A stretch of DNA of 64,000 nt from NCBI GenBank assembly GCA_025056565.1, contig JANWWA010000007.1:1-64000 (forward strand), written 5' to 3'. The notes under the pieces are model-generated. The model had not been told where the DNA came from and did no database searches. It saw only the letters and a list, made by a program, of their open reading frames with translations. The translations under genes were made by a program, and so were the position numbers. Numbering within the stretch: position 1 is the first letter of the stretch; each line of letters begins with the position of its first letter. Positions 35,766-44,847 of this stretch are shown piece after piece. The stretch comes from Chloroherpetonaceae bacterium. GTDB lineage: Bacteria; Bacteroidota; Chlorobiia; Chlorobiales; Thermochlorobacteraceae.

Positions 35766-38108
35766 ATGGCAGAGCGAGATTACGACAGCTCAACCTTGCG
35801 AGAATTTTTAAAGCATAAAGTCTTCGGTAAGGTTTGGTTTAGCGCACTGCTTATTGCTCCTGCTGTTGTGTTCTTCGCCTTTCTGATTGCGCGGCTTGAT
35901 GTGCTCAGCAATTTGGAGATGAAGCTCTTGGACACCAAGTTCAATCTGCGCCCCTTAGATACGACCTTCAAGCAGCGTTCTCAGGTGGTGCTGATTGGCA
36001 TTACAGACCAAGCGCAGCAAGCGGTGCAGTCATTTCCATGGCCGCGTGACTACCATGCGCGCATTATTCGCAATCTGCACCGTGCTGGCGCAAAAGTGAT
36101 TGCCTTTGACTTGATGTTTGACGAAGTTGACAAGCGAGGCGGTGATGCTGCTTTTCGAGCAGCAGCTGCAGAAGCGCAAAATGTTGTGGTCGCAGGACGC
36201 GAGCCAACCTCTATGACGGAAGGACGGCAAGTAGAATACAAGTCGCTTGGCAAGGTCGACTATGTAACCATCTTTGACGGCTCGCCGGGCACAACAGTTG
36301 GCAACGTTTATGTGCGTCAAGATAACGATGGGGTACTGCGACGCTATCATCCTGCCAGCGCTAATGTGCTAGGCAATCAATTTCTCTCCTTTGCATATGC
36401 GATTCTCAAGGTTTATTTCCAGACCAGCGACTCTTTGCGCTACGAAGAGGGGGATTTTGTCTTTGCAGGCAAGCGAATTCCCAGTTTCGACGGCGAGTCT
36501 GTGCTGCTAAACCCTTACGGTCCAAGTCATGCCTTTCCCGAGATTTCTGCCGAGAACATTCTCGATGACCGTGAGTTTATGACCAAGTTCGAGTATGAGC
36601 AGTTTCAGCAAGTCATGAAAGAAACAGGGCTAGACTCACTTTCGCTGGTTCGGAATGAAGAGCTACGCGACCTCTGGGCAACTGACCTCTTTGACGACCC
36701 GCTAAGCGGCATTCAAGAGCAAGTTAGGGGCAAGATTTGCATTATCGGTCCAATGTTTCCCGAAGCTAAAGATGATTTTCCTACCTCAATGTGGACAGAT
36801 GGTCGCCCTGACCAAAACAAGATGTATGGAGTTGAGATTCACGCCACAGCTGTCCAGAATTTCATTGATGGACAGTTCATTCGAGTGGCGAATCCATTTG
36901 CGGTGATTGGTGTGCTCCTGTTGCTTAGCTACGTGCTCTTTGTAGCTGCTGTCTCTATCAAGCGCGTGCGCATCCCAAACCAAAAGATTATGCTTTTTGT
37001 AACGATTGGCGCAATGCTGCTTGCTCTATACAGTGCCAGTGCGCTTACCGTCTATATTCTTGGTGCCAATCCTCTGCAATACTTCCTCTCTTTGCCCCTT
37101 ACTACGCAACTACTCTTTGTTGGCAGCACCATTGCGGGTTCAATTGCTGCAGCCTTTGGCTTTAAGCGCGCTGGCACTATGCAGGAATTTAGCGTAGAGG
37201 TGCTATCGCTGCTTCTGTCAGTTGGTCTGTTTGTTGCGGCGTATCAATACTCCATTTACCACTTTGTGGAAGATGGCGTGCTGATTTATGCCATTCCTTT
37301 TGCGACCACAATCGCCTTCTCATATGCTGCCACAATTCTCTACCAGTATTTTACGGAGTCGCGTCAGAAGAAACTTATCAAAGGCTTCTTTAACGCATAT
37401 GTGCCACCTGCGCTGGTGGAGCAGATGCTTGCTAATCCCGATTCCTTTAAGTTAGGTGGTGAGCGCCGTGAGCTGACAATGTTTTTCAGTGACATTAAAG
37501 GTTTCACCAATATCTCCGAAGGCTACAAAGACAACCCCGAGAAACTCGTTGAGCTTCTGAATGAGTATCTCGGCACGATGACAGACATCATCTTTAAGTA
37601 TGGTGGCACGCTGGATAAGTATATCGGCGACGCCGTGGTCGCATTCTGGAATGCACCGCTGCCCGTAGAAGACCACGCTAAACAAGCCTGCTGGGCTGCG
37701 TTGGAGATGCAAGAGACGCTGAAAAAGCTCCGTGAGAAGTGGATTGCAGAGGGCAAGCCGCCGATTTACTCGCGTATGGGTATCAACACTGGCACAGTCA
37801 TCGTTGGCAATATGGGCTCGCAGTCTCGCTTTGCTTACACAGCAATGGGTGATGCGATGAACTTAGCTGCACGTCTTGAAGCGGCAAATAAGGCGTTCGG
37901 CACATCAATTATGATTTCGCAATACACTTATGAGCGTGTCAAAGACTATTGTCTTTGTCGGGAGCTTGCGACTATTACTGTGCAAGGCAAAGCTGAGCCT
38001 ATAAAGGTTTATGAATTGGTCGGACGCAAAGAGCCGGGCAAAGTCTATGAAGAATTGCCACCTGCTGAAACTGCCTCGAAGGGTATTCTAGCGATTGCCA
38101 AAGATTAG
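35766..38108 (+). CDS. CHASE2-domain class III adenylate cyclase
   Basis: A 780-residue sensor enzyme: one N-terminal membrane helix (about 23-42), a periplasmic CHASE2 domain (about 45-375), a cluster of membrane helices (about 378-530) and a cytoplasmic cyclase domain (about 555-740). Metal-binding Asp576 (FFSDIKGF) and Asp622 (YIGDAVVAF) and the transition-state Asn699 and Arg703 (GDAMNLAARLE) are intact. Lys618 and Thr692 at the base-recognition positions favour ATP over GTP. It should turn an external signal into cAMP. The stop is two bases from the aat start, so the genes are linked. No cAMP receptor (Crp) is in the window. Confidence 0.94.
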   Translation: MAERDYDSSTLREFLKHKVFGKVWFSALLIAPAVVFFAFLIARLDVLSNLEMKLLDTKFNLRPLDTTFKQRSQVVLIGITDQAQQAVQSFPWPRDYHARIIRNLHRAGAKVIAFDLMFDEVDKRGGDAAFRAAAAEAQNVVVAGREPTSMTEGRQVEYKSLGKVDYVTIFDGSPGTTVGNVYVRQDNDGVLRRYHPASANVLGNQFLSFAYAILKVYFQTSDSLRYEEGDFVFAGKRIPSFDGESVLLNPYGPSHAFPEISAENILDDREFMTKFEYEQFQQVMKETGLDSLSLVRNEELRDLWATDLFDDPLSGIQEQVRGKICIIGPMFPEAKDDFPTSMWTDGRPDQNKMYGVEIHATAVQNFIDGQFIRVANPFAVIGVLLLLSYVLFVAAVSIKRVRIPNQKIMLFVTIGAMLLALYSASALTVYILGANPLQYFLSLPLTTQLLFVGSTIAGSIAAAFGFKRAGTMQEFSVEVLSLLLSVGLFVAAYQYSIYHFVEDGVLIYAIPFATTIAFSYAATILYQYFTESRQKKLIKGFFNAYVPPALVEQMLANPDSFKLGGERRELTMFFSDIKGFTNISEGYKDNPEKLVELLNEYLGTMTDIIFKYGGTLDKYIGDAVVAFWNAPLPVEDHAKQACWAALEMQETLKKLREKWIAEGKPPIYSRMGINTGTVIVGNMGSQSRFAYTAMGDAMNLAARLEAANKAFGTSIMISQYTYERVKDYCLCRELATITVQGKAEPIKVYELVGRKEPGKVYEELPPAETASKGILAIAKD

Positions 38109-38110
38109 CT

Positions 38111-38749
38111 ATGGCGATAAGTTACAATCAAGCGGCGCCGATGGCCTCTCGTCAATCCAGATATGAGCTTACGCCTGATATGTTGCTTTATGCTTACTCG
38201 GTTGGCATTTTTCCGATGGCGGATTCAGATACTGGAGAGGTGCACTGGTATCAGCCCAAAATGCGTGCAATTATTCCGATTGACACCTTCAAGCCCCCTC
38301 GCTCACTGCGGCAAGTAATCAAGAAAGGCATCTTTGAAGTGCGTCTCAACACCGCATTTGAGCAAGTGATGCGCAACTGCGCCACCGAACGTGGCGACGG
38401 CTTAGGCACATGGATTTCCGAAGAGATGATAGATGCTTACACACGTCTTCATCACTTGGGCTATGCACATAGCGTTGAGACTTTTCTGAATGGTCAGCTA
38501 GTCGGCGGTCTCTATGGCGTTGCTATTGGCGCCGCATTTTTTGGAGAGTCAATGTTTTATCGCGTCTCAAATGCTTCAAAGGTGGCCTTTGTCGCACTGA
38601 TTGAACGCTTGCGTGCCCGTGGCTTTGAGCTTTTGGACTCACAGTATATCAACGACAATGTCAGGCGCTTTGGAGCCATTGAGATTCCGCATCACATCTA
38701 TATTGAACGCCTACAAGCTGCCCTGCGCAAGCCTGTCTCATTCGTTTAG
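38111..38749 (+). CDS. aat: Leucyl/phenylalanyl-tRNA--protein transferase
   Basis: Aat adds Leu or Phe to proteins with N-terminal Arg or Lys and so marks them for ClpAP in the N-end rule pathway. The 212-residue protein shows the family's YSVGIFPMAD start, GEVHWYQPKMRAIIP, FGESMFYRVSNASKVAF and LLDSQYINDNVRRFGA. All are highly conserved. The gene overlaps nothing but begins two bases after the cyclase stop without a strong ribosome binding site, suggesting coupling. No clpS or clpA is nearby. Confidence 0.96.
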   Translation: MAISYNQAAPMASRQSRYELTPDMLLYAYSVGIFPMADSDTGEVHWYQPKMRAIIPIDTFKPPRSLRQVIKKGIFEVRLNTAFEQVMRNCATERGDGLGTWISEEMIDAYTRLHHLGYAHSVETFLNGQLVGGLYGVAIGAAFFGESMFYRVSNASKVAFVALIERLRARGFELLDSQYINDNVRRFGAIEIPHHIYIERLQAALRKPVSFV

Positions 38750-38865
38750 GGTAAGCCCATCGTGAATCGCAATGACGCAAGCGAGCACACTACCTGACCT
38801 TGCTGCACTGCTTCAATGCGCAAGAAGTGATTTTCTTTCTCAAGGGTGCTTGAACACTGTGTGAC

Positions 38866-39480
38866 ATGAACCTCTTTCAAGCTGCACCTGCTGCCACCAG
38901 CATCTTTATTGCAAACATTGCTCTAAGCCTCGTGGCGTTTGTAGGTGGCAAGTCGATTTATGAAAAACTCTGGCTACATCCTTATAGCATTGTGCGCCGT
39001 CATCGCTATTACCTACTTCTTACCAGTGGGTTTATTCACGCTGACTTCGGACATCTTGCCTTCAATATGATTACCTTTTTCTTCTTTGGCTTTCCACTGG
39101 CAAGACAGATTGGCGATATGGATTTCCTTGCTGTCTATTTTGGCAGCCTTATTCTTTCTAACATTCCGACTGTGATAAAGGAGCAGCACAACCCTGACTA
39201 CAAGAGCATTGGCGCCAGCGGCGCAATTTCGGGCGTGCTTTTTGGATACATTCTTTTTGCGCCGCTAAGCAAAATCTATGTCTTCCTAATCCCGATTGGC
39301 ATTCCAGCAGTGCTTTTCGCTGGACTGTATTTGGCGTTTAGTTACTATGCAGCTCAGCACAACTGGGGCAATATCAACCACGAAGCCCATTTCTGGGGTG
39401 CGCTGGCGGGCACACTGCTCACGATTTTGCTTGAGCCACAAGCACTGGACATTTTCTACCAAACTGTGTTGGGTGCCTGA
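38866..39480 (+). CDS. Rhomboid family intramembrane serine protease (second copy)
   Basis: A 204-residue rhomboid with about six membrane helices. Helix 2 has HADFGHLAFNM, the catalytic Ser118 is in SIGASGAISG and the His175 partner is in NHEAHFWGALAG. It lacks the C-terminal tail of the other rhomboid in this window and shares little sequence outside the motifs, so the two are distant paralogues. Its TGA abuts the AMP nucleosidase gene, which is convergent, with no free bases between. Substrate unknown. Confidence 0.91.
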   Translation: MNLFQAAPAATSIFIANIALSLVAFVGGKSIYEKLWLHPYSIVRRHRYYLLLTSGFIHADFGHLAFNMITFFFFGFPLARQIGDMDFLAVYFGSLILSNIPTVIKEQHNPDYKSIGASGAISGVLFGYILFAPLSKIYVFLIPIGIPAVLFAGLYLAFSYYAAQHNWGNINHEAHFWGALAGTLLTILLEPQALDIFYQTVLGA

Positions 39481-40314
39481 TTACCACTCGAAGTGTCTCA
39501 CATCGAGCGTGTCGCCACGCCGACGCAGTTCTTGCAGTGCTTTGATGCCAAGCTCAAGGTGCTTATGCGTGTATTCGGCAAAGACATGGTTCGCTGAGGC
39601 TTTGGTTTTGATGCCCTCTTTTGTGAGTGGCAAATCACTTACTAGCATCAATGCCCCAATTGCAACCTTGACGGCAAACCCCGTGATAAAGAGCGTAGCG
39701 CACTCCATATCAATCGCAATGGCGCGCTCCTGAAGTAAGCCTTGCTTGAATTCTTCATCAAATTCCCAAAAGCGGTAGTCCGTTGTATGAATCACACCTG
39801 TGCGATACGAGTAGCCGTTTTCTACCAACACTTGCGAGAGAATTTTCTGAATATTGAACGTAGGTAAGGCAGGCACGTGCGGCGGCATATAGTGCAGTGA
39901 AGCGCCATCGTCGCGAATTGCGGCAATTGGCAAGATAAATTCGCCCACTTTGAGCCGCTTGTTTAGTCCGCCACATAAGCCCAGCATAATCACCGCTCTT
40001 GGCTTTGGCTTGCGGAATGAAAGCAAATCCATCACAAGTGCTGCAGTGGGGCTGCCAATCTTGTAGTCAATCAGTGAGATGTCTTCGCTTGGCACATTGA
40101 CGGCTTGAAAGCCTGAGCCTGCCACAATCGGTGCATTGAACTTTTCAGCAAATTCCTTGACATAGCGCGTAAAGTTGGTGAGCAAAATGTAGTTGCCGAT
40201 TTCACTGGCGGCACAGCCAGTGTAGCGCTCAAGCATATCCAAGCCAATTTCTTCCTTGTGCACTGCGCGCGGCAGCGCATAGACATCTTGTGAAGTTGGT
40301 TTTTCGGCCTTCAT
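39481..40314 (-). CDS. amn: AMP nucleosidase (short, Bacteroidota-type)
   Basis: A 277-residue member of the nucleoside phosphorylase superfamily. It resembles the short AMP nucleosidases of Bacteroidota, which split AMP to adenine and ribose 5-phosphate. Visible are the VIMLGLCGGLNKRLKVGEF core, the AIDMECATLF substrate-binding Glu segment, and LMLVSDLPLTKEGIK with the catalytic Asp. Purine nucleoside phosphorylase or MTA nucleosidase activity cannot be excluded from sequence alone. The gene is divergent from the malonyl-CoA reductase gene (105-base gap) and convergent with the second rhomboid. Confidence 0.85.
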   Translation of the reverse strand: MKAEKPTSQDVYALPRAVHKEEIGLDMLERYTGCAASEIGNYILLTNFTRYVKEFAEKFNAPIVAGSGFQAVNVPSEDISLIDYKIGSPTAALVMDLLSFRKPKPRAVIMLGLCGGLNKRLKVGEFILPIAAIRDDGASLHYMPPHVPALPTFNIQKILSQVLVENGYSYRTGVIHTTDYRFWEFDEEFKQGLLQERAIAIDMECATLFITGFAVKVAIGALMLVSDLPLTKEGIKTKASANHVFAEYTHKHLELGIKALQELRRRGDTLDVRHFEW

Positions 40315-40402
40315 AGCGATTTTATTTCGTCTGCGATTCTTTTAACTTTACTCTTCCTTCGAACCTATTGAGAGCAAACACTCTGGGCACATTTAACGAA
40401 TT

Positions 40403-40410
40403 ATCGGGAG
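40403..40410 (+). promoter_or_regulatory. Ribosome binding site that fixes the malonyl-CoA reductase start
   Basis: ATCGGGAG lies eight bases before the ATG at 40419. An in-frame TTG at 40368 is possible, but this site and the resulting length of 1,220 residues favour 40419. Confidence 0.6.
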
Positions 40411-40418
40411 AATTTCCA

Positions 40419-43400
40419 ATGCCAGCAAAAGAGAAAAATGTCGCACTCAAGCCCCTCGGTGAAGCTATCACGCAAGGACGACTTCAAGACAAAATTTGCC
40501 TTATCACTGGCGGCGCCGGCAATATTGGCGAAACCATTACGGCGCGCTTTTTATCGGAAGGTGCGATTTGCATCATTACAGGACGCAATCAAGAAAAACT
40601 CGAGCAATTGCGCCAAAAGCTCTTTGCTGCTGAGAGCAATGGGCGCTCAAAGTCGCTTCACCTGATGGCATTCAATGCTGCTGACCCCGAAGCCGTTCAT
40701 CGTGCAATGGACACCATCAAGCGTGAGTTTGGTCGCCTTGATGTGTTAGTGAACAATGCGGGTACAGCTGGCCCAAAGCAACTGCTTTCGAATTTGCCCT
40801 TTACTAAAGCGGAGCTGGAAGCCCTGCGTCAACAGGGCTTTATGGACAGTGAAACCGTCTCAGATGCAGTGGGCAATATCTTGGGCATCACTTGGCTGAT
40901 GACACGTGCGGCATTTGAGATTCTCTCCGTTGGTGCCAGTGTCATCAATGTCTCTACCATTTTTTCGCGCACAGAATACTTCGGACGCGCCGCTTACAGC
41001 GTGCCTAAGTCTGCACTTAATGCACTGAGCAAACATCTTGCAAAAGAGCTTGGGCTTTCAAAGAAAGGCATTCGGCTCAACCTTGTCTATCCAGGGCCAA
41101 TTGATACCGACCGCATTCGCATGGTCTTCAACGCAATGGATAAGCTCAAGGGGCAAAAAGAAGGCTCTATGCAAGAGCACTTTTTCGGCAAGATGATTCT
41201 GCAGCGCGAAAGCGAAGCTGGAATGGGCAAAATGTTTCCGAAAACCGAAGATGTTGCCAGTGTGATTGTCTTTCTTGCCAGTGATGAATCAGCGGCATTT
41301 GCAGGGCACTCGTTCGAAGTTACCAATGGTATGCAAGTGCCTGAGGAAAGTCGCACGACGCTCACGAGTCGCCCACGCCTCCGCATTTCCGATGGAACAG
41401 GCAAAAAAACGCTCATTATCGCAGGCGACCAGATTGAAGATGCCACCGGCTATGCCAAGAAATTCCTTGATGCGAAGTCCAGTGTGATTGTTGTCTTTCA
41501 GCATCCAACTTACTACGAGCGTGCCAAGGCGGAGTATCCACACTTAGACATTCGGCATTTCAACGCACTTGACGCTGAAAGTCGTCACGCTTTTTTTGAA
41601 AATCTGCTCAAAGAAGCACCGATTGATAATGTGCTCATTTTGCCACGCTGCGAAAAGAACTTCCAAAATGCCTACCTCCTAGATACAAGCGATGAGATGG
41701 CACAGAAATTTTTAGAGCAAGAAATCGTTGGCACGCTGGCAGTTGCATCGTCGCTGGCAAAGTTCTTTGTCGCCGAGCAAGAGCTACTGCGCGAAGCTCC
41801 GCGCGTGGTCTTCGTTTCTTCACCAGCTTACGGGCGTTCAGTGTATCACGACATCTTACGCGCTGCCAATGAAGAGCTGATTCGCATTTGGCGCGATGAA
41901 GCTGAGACCTTGAAAGCACAAGGCAAACAAAAGTTTGGTATCGTGGCGCATCAACTTCTACGCTATTCGCAAAAAGAGGAGAACAATTTTGAGCTGACAG
42001 CAGGATTTGCACTGGAGCTGCTTTGCACAGCAAAGAAACTCGAAGAAATCAACCTCTACTTGCCAACCTACATTGAGCAACCTGCACAATCAGGGTTGAT
42101 TGACTCACTCTATGGCATGCACTTGGGCAAAGTCGCTGTCATCACAGGTGGTTCACAGGGTATTGGTGGTGAAATTGGGCGGATGTTGGCTCTGGCAGGG
42201 GCACGGGTAGTGCTGGCTGCACGGCGTGAGCCAGAATTGCAAGCCAAACGCAAACAAATCATTGCCGAGCTGGAACGTATCGGCTACTCTAATCCTGAAG
42301 AGCGTGTCGCAATTGTGCCGAATGTGGACGTTGCAGATGAAGCGGCGCTCGGCAGATTGGTGGAGTTTGTCGTGCAACGCTTCGGTCGTGTTGATTACCT
42401 TATCAACAACGCAGGCATTGCGGGTGCAGAAACGATGGTTGTCGATATGAGCCTTAAAGACTGGAGGCATACCCTTAAAGCCAATCTTATCAGCAACTTC
42501 TCCCTGATGCGCAAGGTTTTGCCGCTGATGAAGCGACAAGGCTATGGCTACATTTTGAATGTCAGCTCATACTTTGGCGGTGAAAAGTATGTGGCAGTGC
42601 CGTATCCCAATCGCGCTGACTATGCAGTCAGCAAAGCAGGGCAGCGCGCACTGGCAGAAAGTTTTGCCAAGTTTTTAGGGCCTGAACTGGTTATTAACGC
42701 AATTGCACCAGGCCCTGTGGAGGGTATCCGCTTGGCTGGTGAAGGCAATCGCCCTGGACTGTTTGAGCGGCGCAGCCGACTGATTCTTTCTACAAAGCGC
42801 GTCAATGACCTCTATGCAGCCACGATTCAAGCCTTAGAAGCGGGTGCTAAAATCGAAGACCTCTTGGCATCTATGCAGCACAATAGTGTAGCAGAACTGC
42901 TCGATGGCGCTACTGTGCATCAACGCTTGCAACTGCTTGCGCAACACATTCAGAGCACTGCCGATAGCCATAGTGCTTCCTACACGCATCTGATGGATAA
43001 GACGATTGCTGAAAAATTCATTGAACGCTTAAAAGTCGGTTGCTACCTAACTGACCACCAGCTTGCTGAAAAATTCTTGCGCGACCTGCCGCTACCCACA
43101 GAGGACTTTTTCAGCAAAGAGTTTCTGCTTAGAGAAGCCAAAAAAATTCATGACGGCATTCTCAGTATGCTTTACCTTAAGCGAATGCCAACCGAAGAAG
43201 ATGTGGCGCTTGCTACGGTGCACTACCTTGCTGCAGGTGGTGTCTCGGGCGAAACGTTTCATCCATCGGGCGGTTTGCGCTTCGATCGCACTGTCACTGA
43301 AGGCGAACTTTTTGGCAAACCCAAGCAAGAGCGCTTGGCACAGTTTGAAGGCAAGACCATTTACATCTTCAGCGAGTATCTCTTTGAAGAAGCTGCACGG

Positions 43401-44081
43401 CTCATTCAGGCATACATTGGCGAATACAAGGTTAAGCAAGTGGTGCTCTTCACAAAGAGCACCTATATTGCAGAGCAATTCCGTTTGCGTTTTGCGGAAT
43501 GGGCAAAGTCAGGTCGCCTGCATGCGCGCGCCATCGGTATGCAACTGGAAGATGCTATTGATGCAGCGGTTGCAGACTTTGGTCGCCCAGACGCAGTTAT
43601 CTCCATGCCTTTCGAGCCCATTCCAATTAAGCCGCTGGTAGCCGACAAGTCAGGCAACTGGGAAAATGTCTTCAACGAAGAGGATTTCGAGGAGCTGGTG
43701 GAGAACAACCTTACTTTCCACTTCCGTATTGCACGAAAGTGTTCACTTCTGGGTCCGCTACAAATTGTGCTCGTTACGCCCAAAACTTCGCAGCGCTCCA
43801 CTGCAGAAGAGTTTGCGCTTGCCAATTTCATCAAGACAACGCTCCACAGTCTTACCGCGACATTAGGCGTTGAAAATGAACGCCTCATTCATCACGCGGC
43901 TGTCAATCAAGTCGACCTCACACGGCGCGCCAAGTCTGAAAAGCCGCAAACTGAGAGCGAAATCGAGGAGGAGTTGGAGCGATTCGTTACAGCTTGTCTG
44001 CTGACTTCTGCGCCGCTGCCTACGCCAGAAGTGTCGCGCTATCGATCGCGCATCTATCGTGGCAATGCGATTACAGTATAA
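40419..44081 (+). CDS. mcr: Bifunctional malonyl-CoA reductase (3-hydroxypropionate-forming, Chloroflexus type)
   Basis: This 1,220-residue protein is a tandem of short-chain dehydrogenase halves and matches my memory of the Chloroflexus aurantiacus malonyl-CoA reductase along its whole length, down to the terminal RGNAITV. N-half: TGGAGNIG at 30-37 binds NADPH and YSVPK at 193-197 is the catalytic pair. C-half: TGGSQGIG at 576-583 and YAVSK at 735-739, with ILNVSSYFGGEK and RADYAVSKAGQRA. A degenerate third Rossmann-like segment follows, after PTEEDVALATVHYLA near 923 (about 955-1150). In the Chloroflexus enzyme the C-half reduces malonyl-CoA to malonate semialdehyde and the N-half reduces that to 3-hydroxypropionate. 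All motif residues are intact. The archaeal malonyl-CoA reductase is unrelated. Neighbours give no pathway link. Confidence 0.93.
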   Translation: MPAKEKNVALKPLGEAITQGRLQDKICLITGGAGNIGETITARFLSEGAICIITGRNQEKLEQLRQKLFAAESNGRSKSLHLMAFNAADPEAVHRAMDTIKREFGRLDVLVNNAGTAGPKQLLSNLPFTKAELEALRQQGFMDSETVSDAVGNILGITWLMTRAAFEILSVGASVINVSTIFSRTEYFGRAAYSVPKSALNALSKHLAKELGLSKKGIRLNLVYPGPIDTDRIRMVFNAMDKLKGQKEGSMQEHFFGKMILQRESEAGMGKMFPKTEDVASVIVFLASDESAAFAGHSFEVTNGMQVPEESRTTLTSRPRLRISDGTGKKTLIIAGDQIEDATGYAKKFLDAKSSVIVVFQHPTYYERAKAEYPHLDIRHFNALDAESRHAFFENLLKEAPIDNVLILPRCEKNFQNAYLLDTSDEMAQKFLEQEIVGTLAVASSLAKFFVAEQELLREAPRVVFVSSPAYGRSVYHDILRAANEELIRIWRDEAETLKAQGKQKFGIVAHQLLRYSQKEENNFELTAGFALELLCTAKKLEEINLYLPTYIEQPAQSGLIDSLYGMHLGKVAVITGGSQGIGGEIGRMLALAGARVVLAARREPELQAKRKQIIAELERIGYSNPEERVAIVPNVDVADEAALGRLVEFVVQRFGRVDYLINNAGIAGAETMVVDMSLKDWRHTLKANLISNFSLMRKVLPLMKRQGYGYILNVSSYFGGEKYVAVPYPNRADYAVSKAGQRALAESFAKFLGPELVINAIAPGPVEGIRLAGEGNRPGLFERRSRLILSTKRVNDLYAATIQALEAGAKIEDLLASMQHNSVAELLDGATVHQRLQLLAQHIQSTADSHSASYTHLMDKTIAEKFIERLKVGCYLTDHQLAEKFLRDLPLPTEDFFSKEFLLREAKKIHDGILSMLYLKRMPTEEDVALATVHYLAAGGVSGETFHPSGGLRFDRTVTEGELFGKPKQERLAQFEGKTIYIFSEYLFEEAARLIQAYIGEYKVKQVVLFTKSTYIAEQFRLRFAEWAKSGRLHARAIGMQLEDAIDAAVADFGRPDAVISMPFEPIPIKPLVADKSGNWENVFNEEDFEELVENNLTFHFRIARKCSLLGPLQIVLVTPKTSQRSTAEEFALANFIKTTLHSLTATLGVENERLIHHAAVNQVDLTRRAKSEKPQTESEIEEELERFVTACLLTSAPLPTPEVSRYRSRIYRGNAITV

Positions 44082-44091
44082 CCAATTTGCT

Positions 44092-44322
44092 ATGAAGTCA
44101 ATGCGTAGCTTACCTTGGCTGCTTTTCTTTTCAGCCTTTCTTTCTGGCGCCAGCTGGGCGCTTCTTATTGCTGATTGGCAGCGTGTTGAGCAAAGCGGGT
44201 ATTTTCTCTTGCAGGGTGCCGCAGGATTTTTCTTTGGGCTGGTTGCACTTTGGCAAGTGAAAGCGTTGCGTGAAGCCCTTTTGCCACCTAACTCTAACGG
44301 CAACTACTATGGCCACAATTAG
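44092..44322 (+). CDS. Small membrane protein of unknown function
   Basis: A 76-residue protein with two hydrophobic helices (about 5-25, PWLLFFSAFLSGASWALLI, and 36-55, YFLLQGAAGFFFGLVALWQV) and a short polar tail. It begins ten bases after the malonyl-CoA reductase stop and its 3' end overlaps the DinB-like gene by 14 bases, so it is likely translated with both. I do not recognise a family. Confidence 0.6.
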   Translation: MKSMRSLPWLLFFSAFLSGASWALLIADWQRVEQSGYFLLQGAAGFFFGLVALWQVKALREALLPPNSNGNYYGHN

Positions 44323-44845
44323 AAATCCGTTCGAGCCAATGCCACCTGTTTCCAGCACGGCTTCACATGCGCCTGACCTCGAGCGCTACGCCAAAGCGCC
44401 CAGCAAGATTGAACTGGCTCTCGAGCGACTTACAGAATCGAAACTTAGGTGGAAGCCTAACCCAAAGAAGTGGTCAATTCGTGAGATTGTCTGCCACCTT
44501 GCTGACTCTGAAATCGTGGGTGTAGCCCGCATGCATCAAATTGTCTCATCGTCAAAAGACTCGCCTCCTACACTGATTGCTTACGACCAAGACGCTCTGG
44601 CAGAGCGATACGGCTATAACAGCTACGATGAACAGCAAGCACTGCAGCTCTTCAAAATTCTGCGCAAACACACCACTGCCCTGCTGAAAGCCCTGCCACC
44701 TGATGCTTTCGAGAAGAAGGGCATACATCCTAAGCTCGGTATGATGAGCTTGGCTGACCTTGTCAAGCTCTATGCTGACCACGCTGAGACGCATTTGCGC
44801 CAAATTGAAACTCTTAAAGAGCAGCTCAAAGGTGAGGAGCGGTAA
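44309..44845 (+). CDS. DinB-family (four-helix bundle) putative metalloenzyme
   Basis: A 178-residue protein of the DinB/YfiT-like fold. The three metal-binding His candidates are in REIVCHLADSE (helix 2) and YADHAETHLRQI (last helix). LRWKPNPKKWSIREIV is the usual entry motif of this branch. Members bind a divalent metal and some transfer thiols such as bacillithiol or mycothiol; this one cannot be assigned. Start at the ATG at 44309, which lies inside the end of the small membrane protein gene. Confidence 0.85.
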   Translation: MATIRNPFEPMPPVSSTASHAPDLERYAKAPSKIELALERLTESKLRWKPNPKKWSIREIVCHLADSEIVGVARMHQIVSSSKDSPPTLIAYDQDALAERYGYNSYDEQQALQLFKILRKHTTALLKALPPDAFEKKGIHPKLGMMSLADLVKLYADHAETHLRQIETLKEQLKGEER

Positions 44846-44847
44846 GT

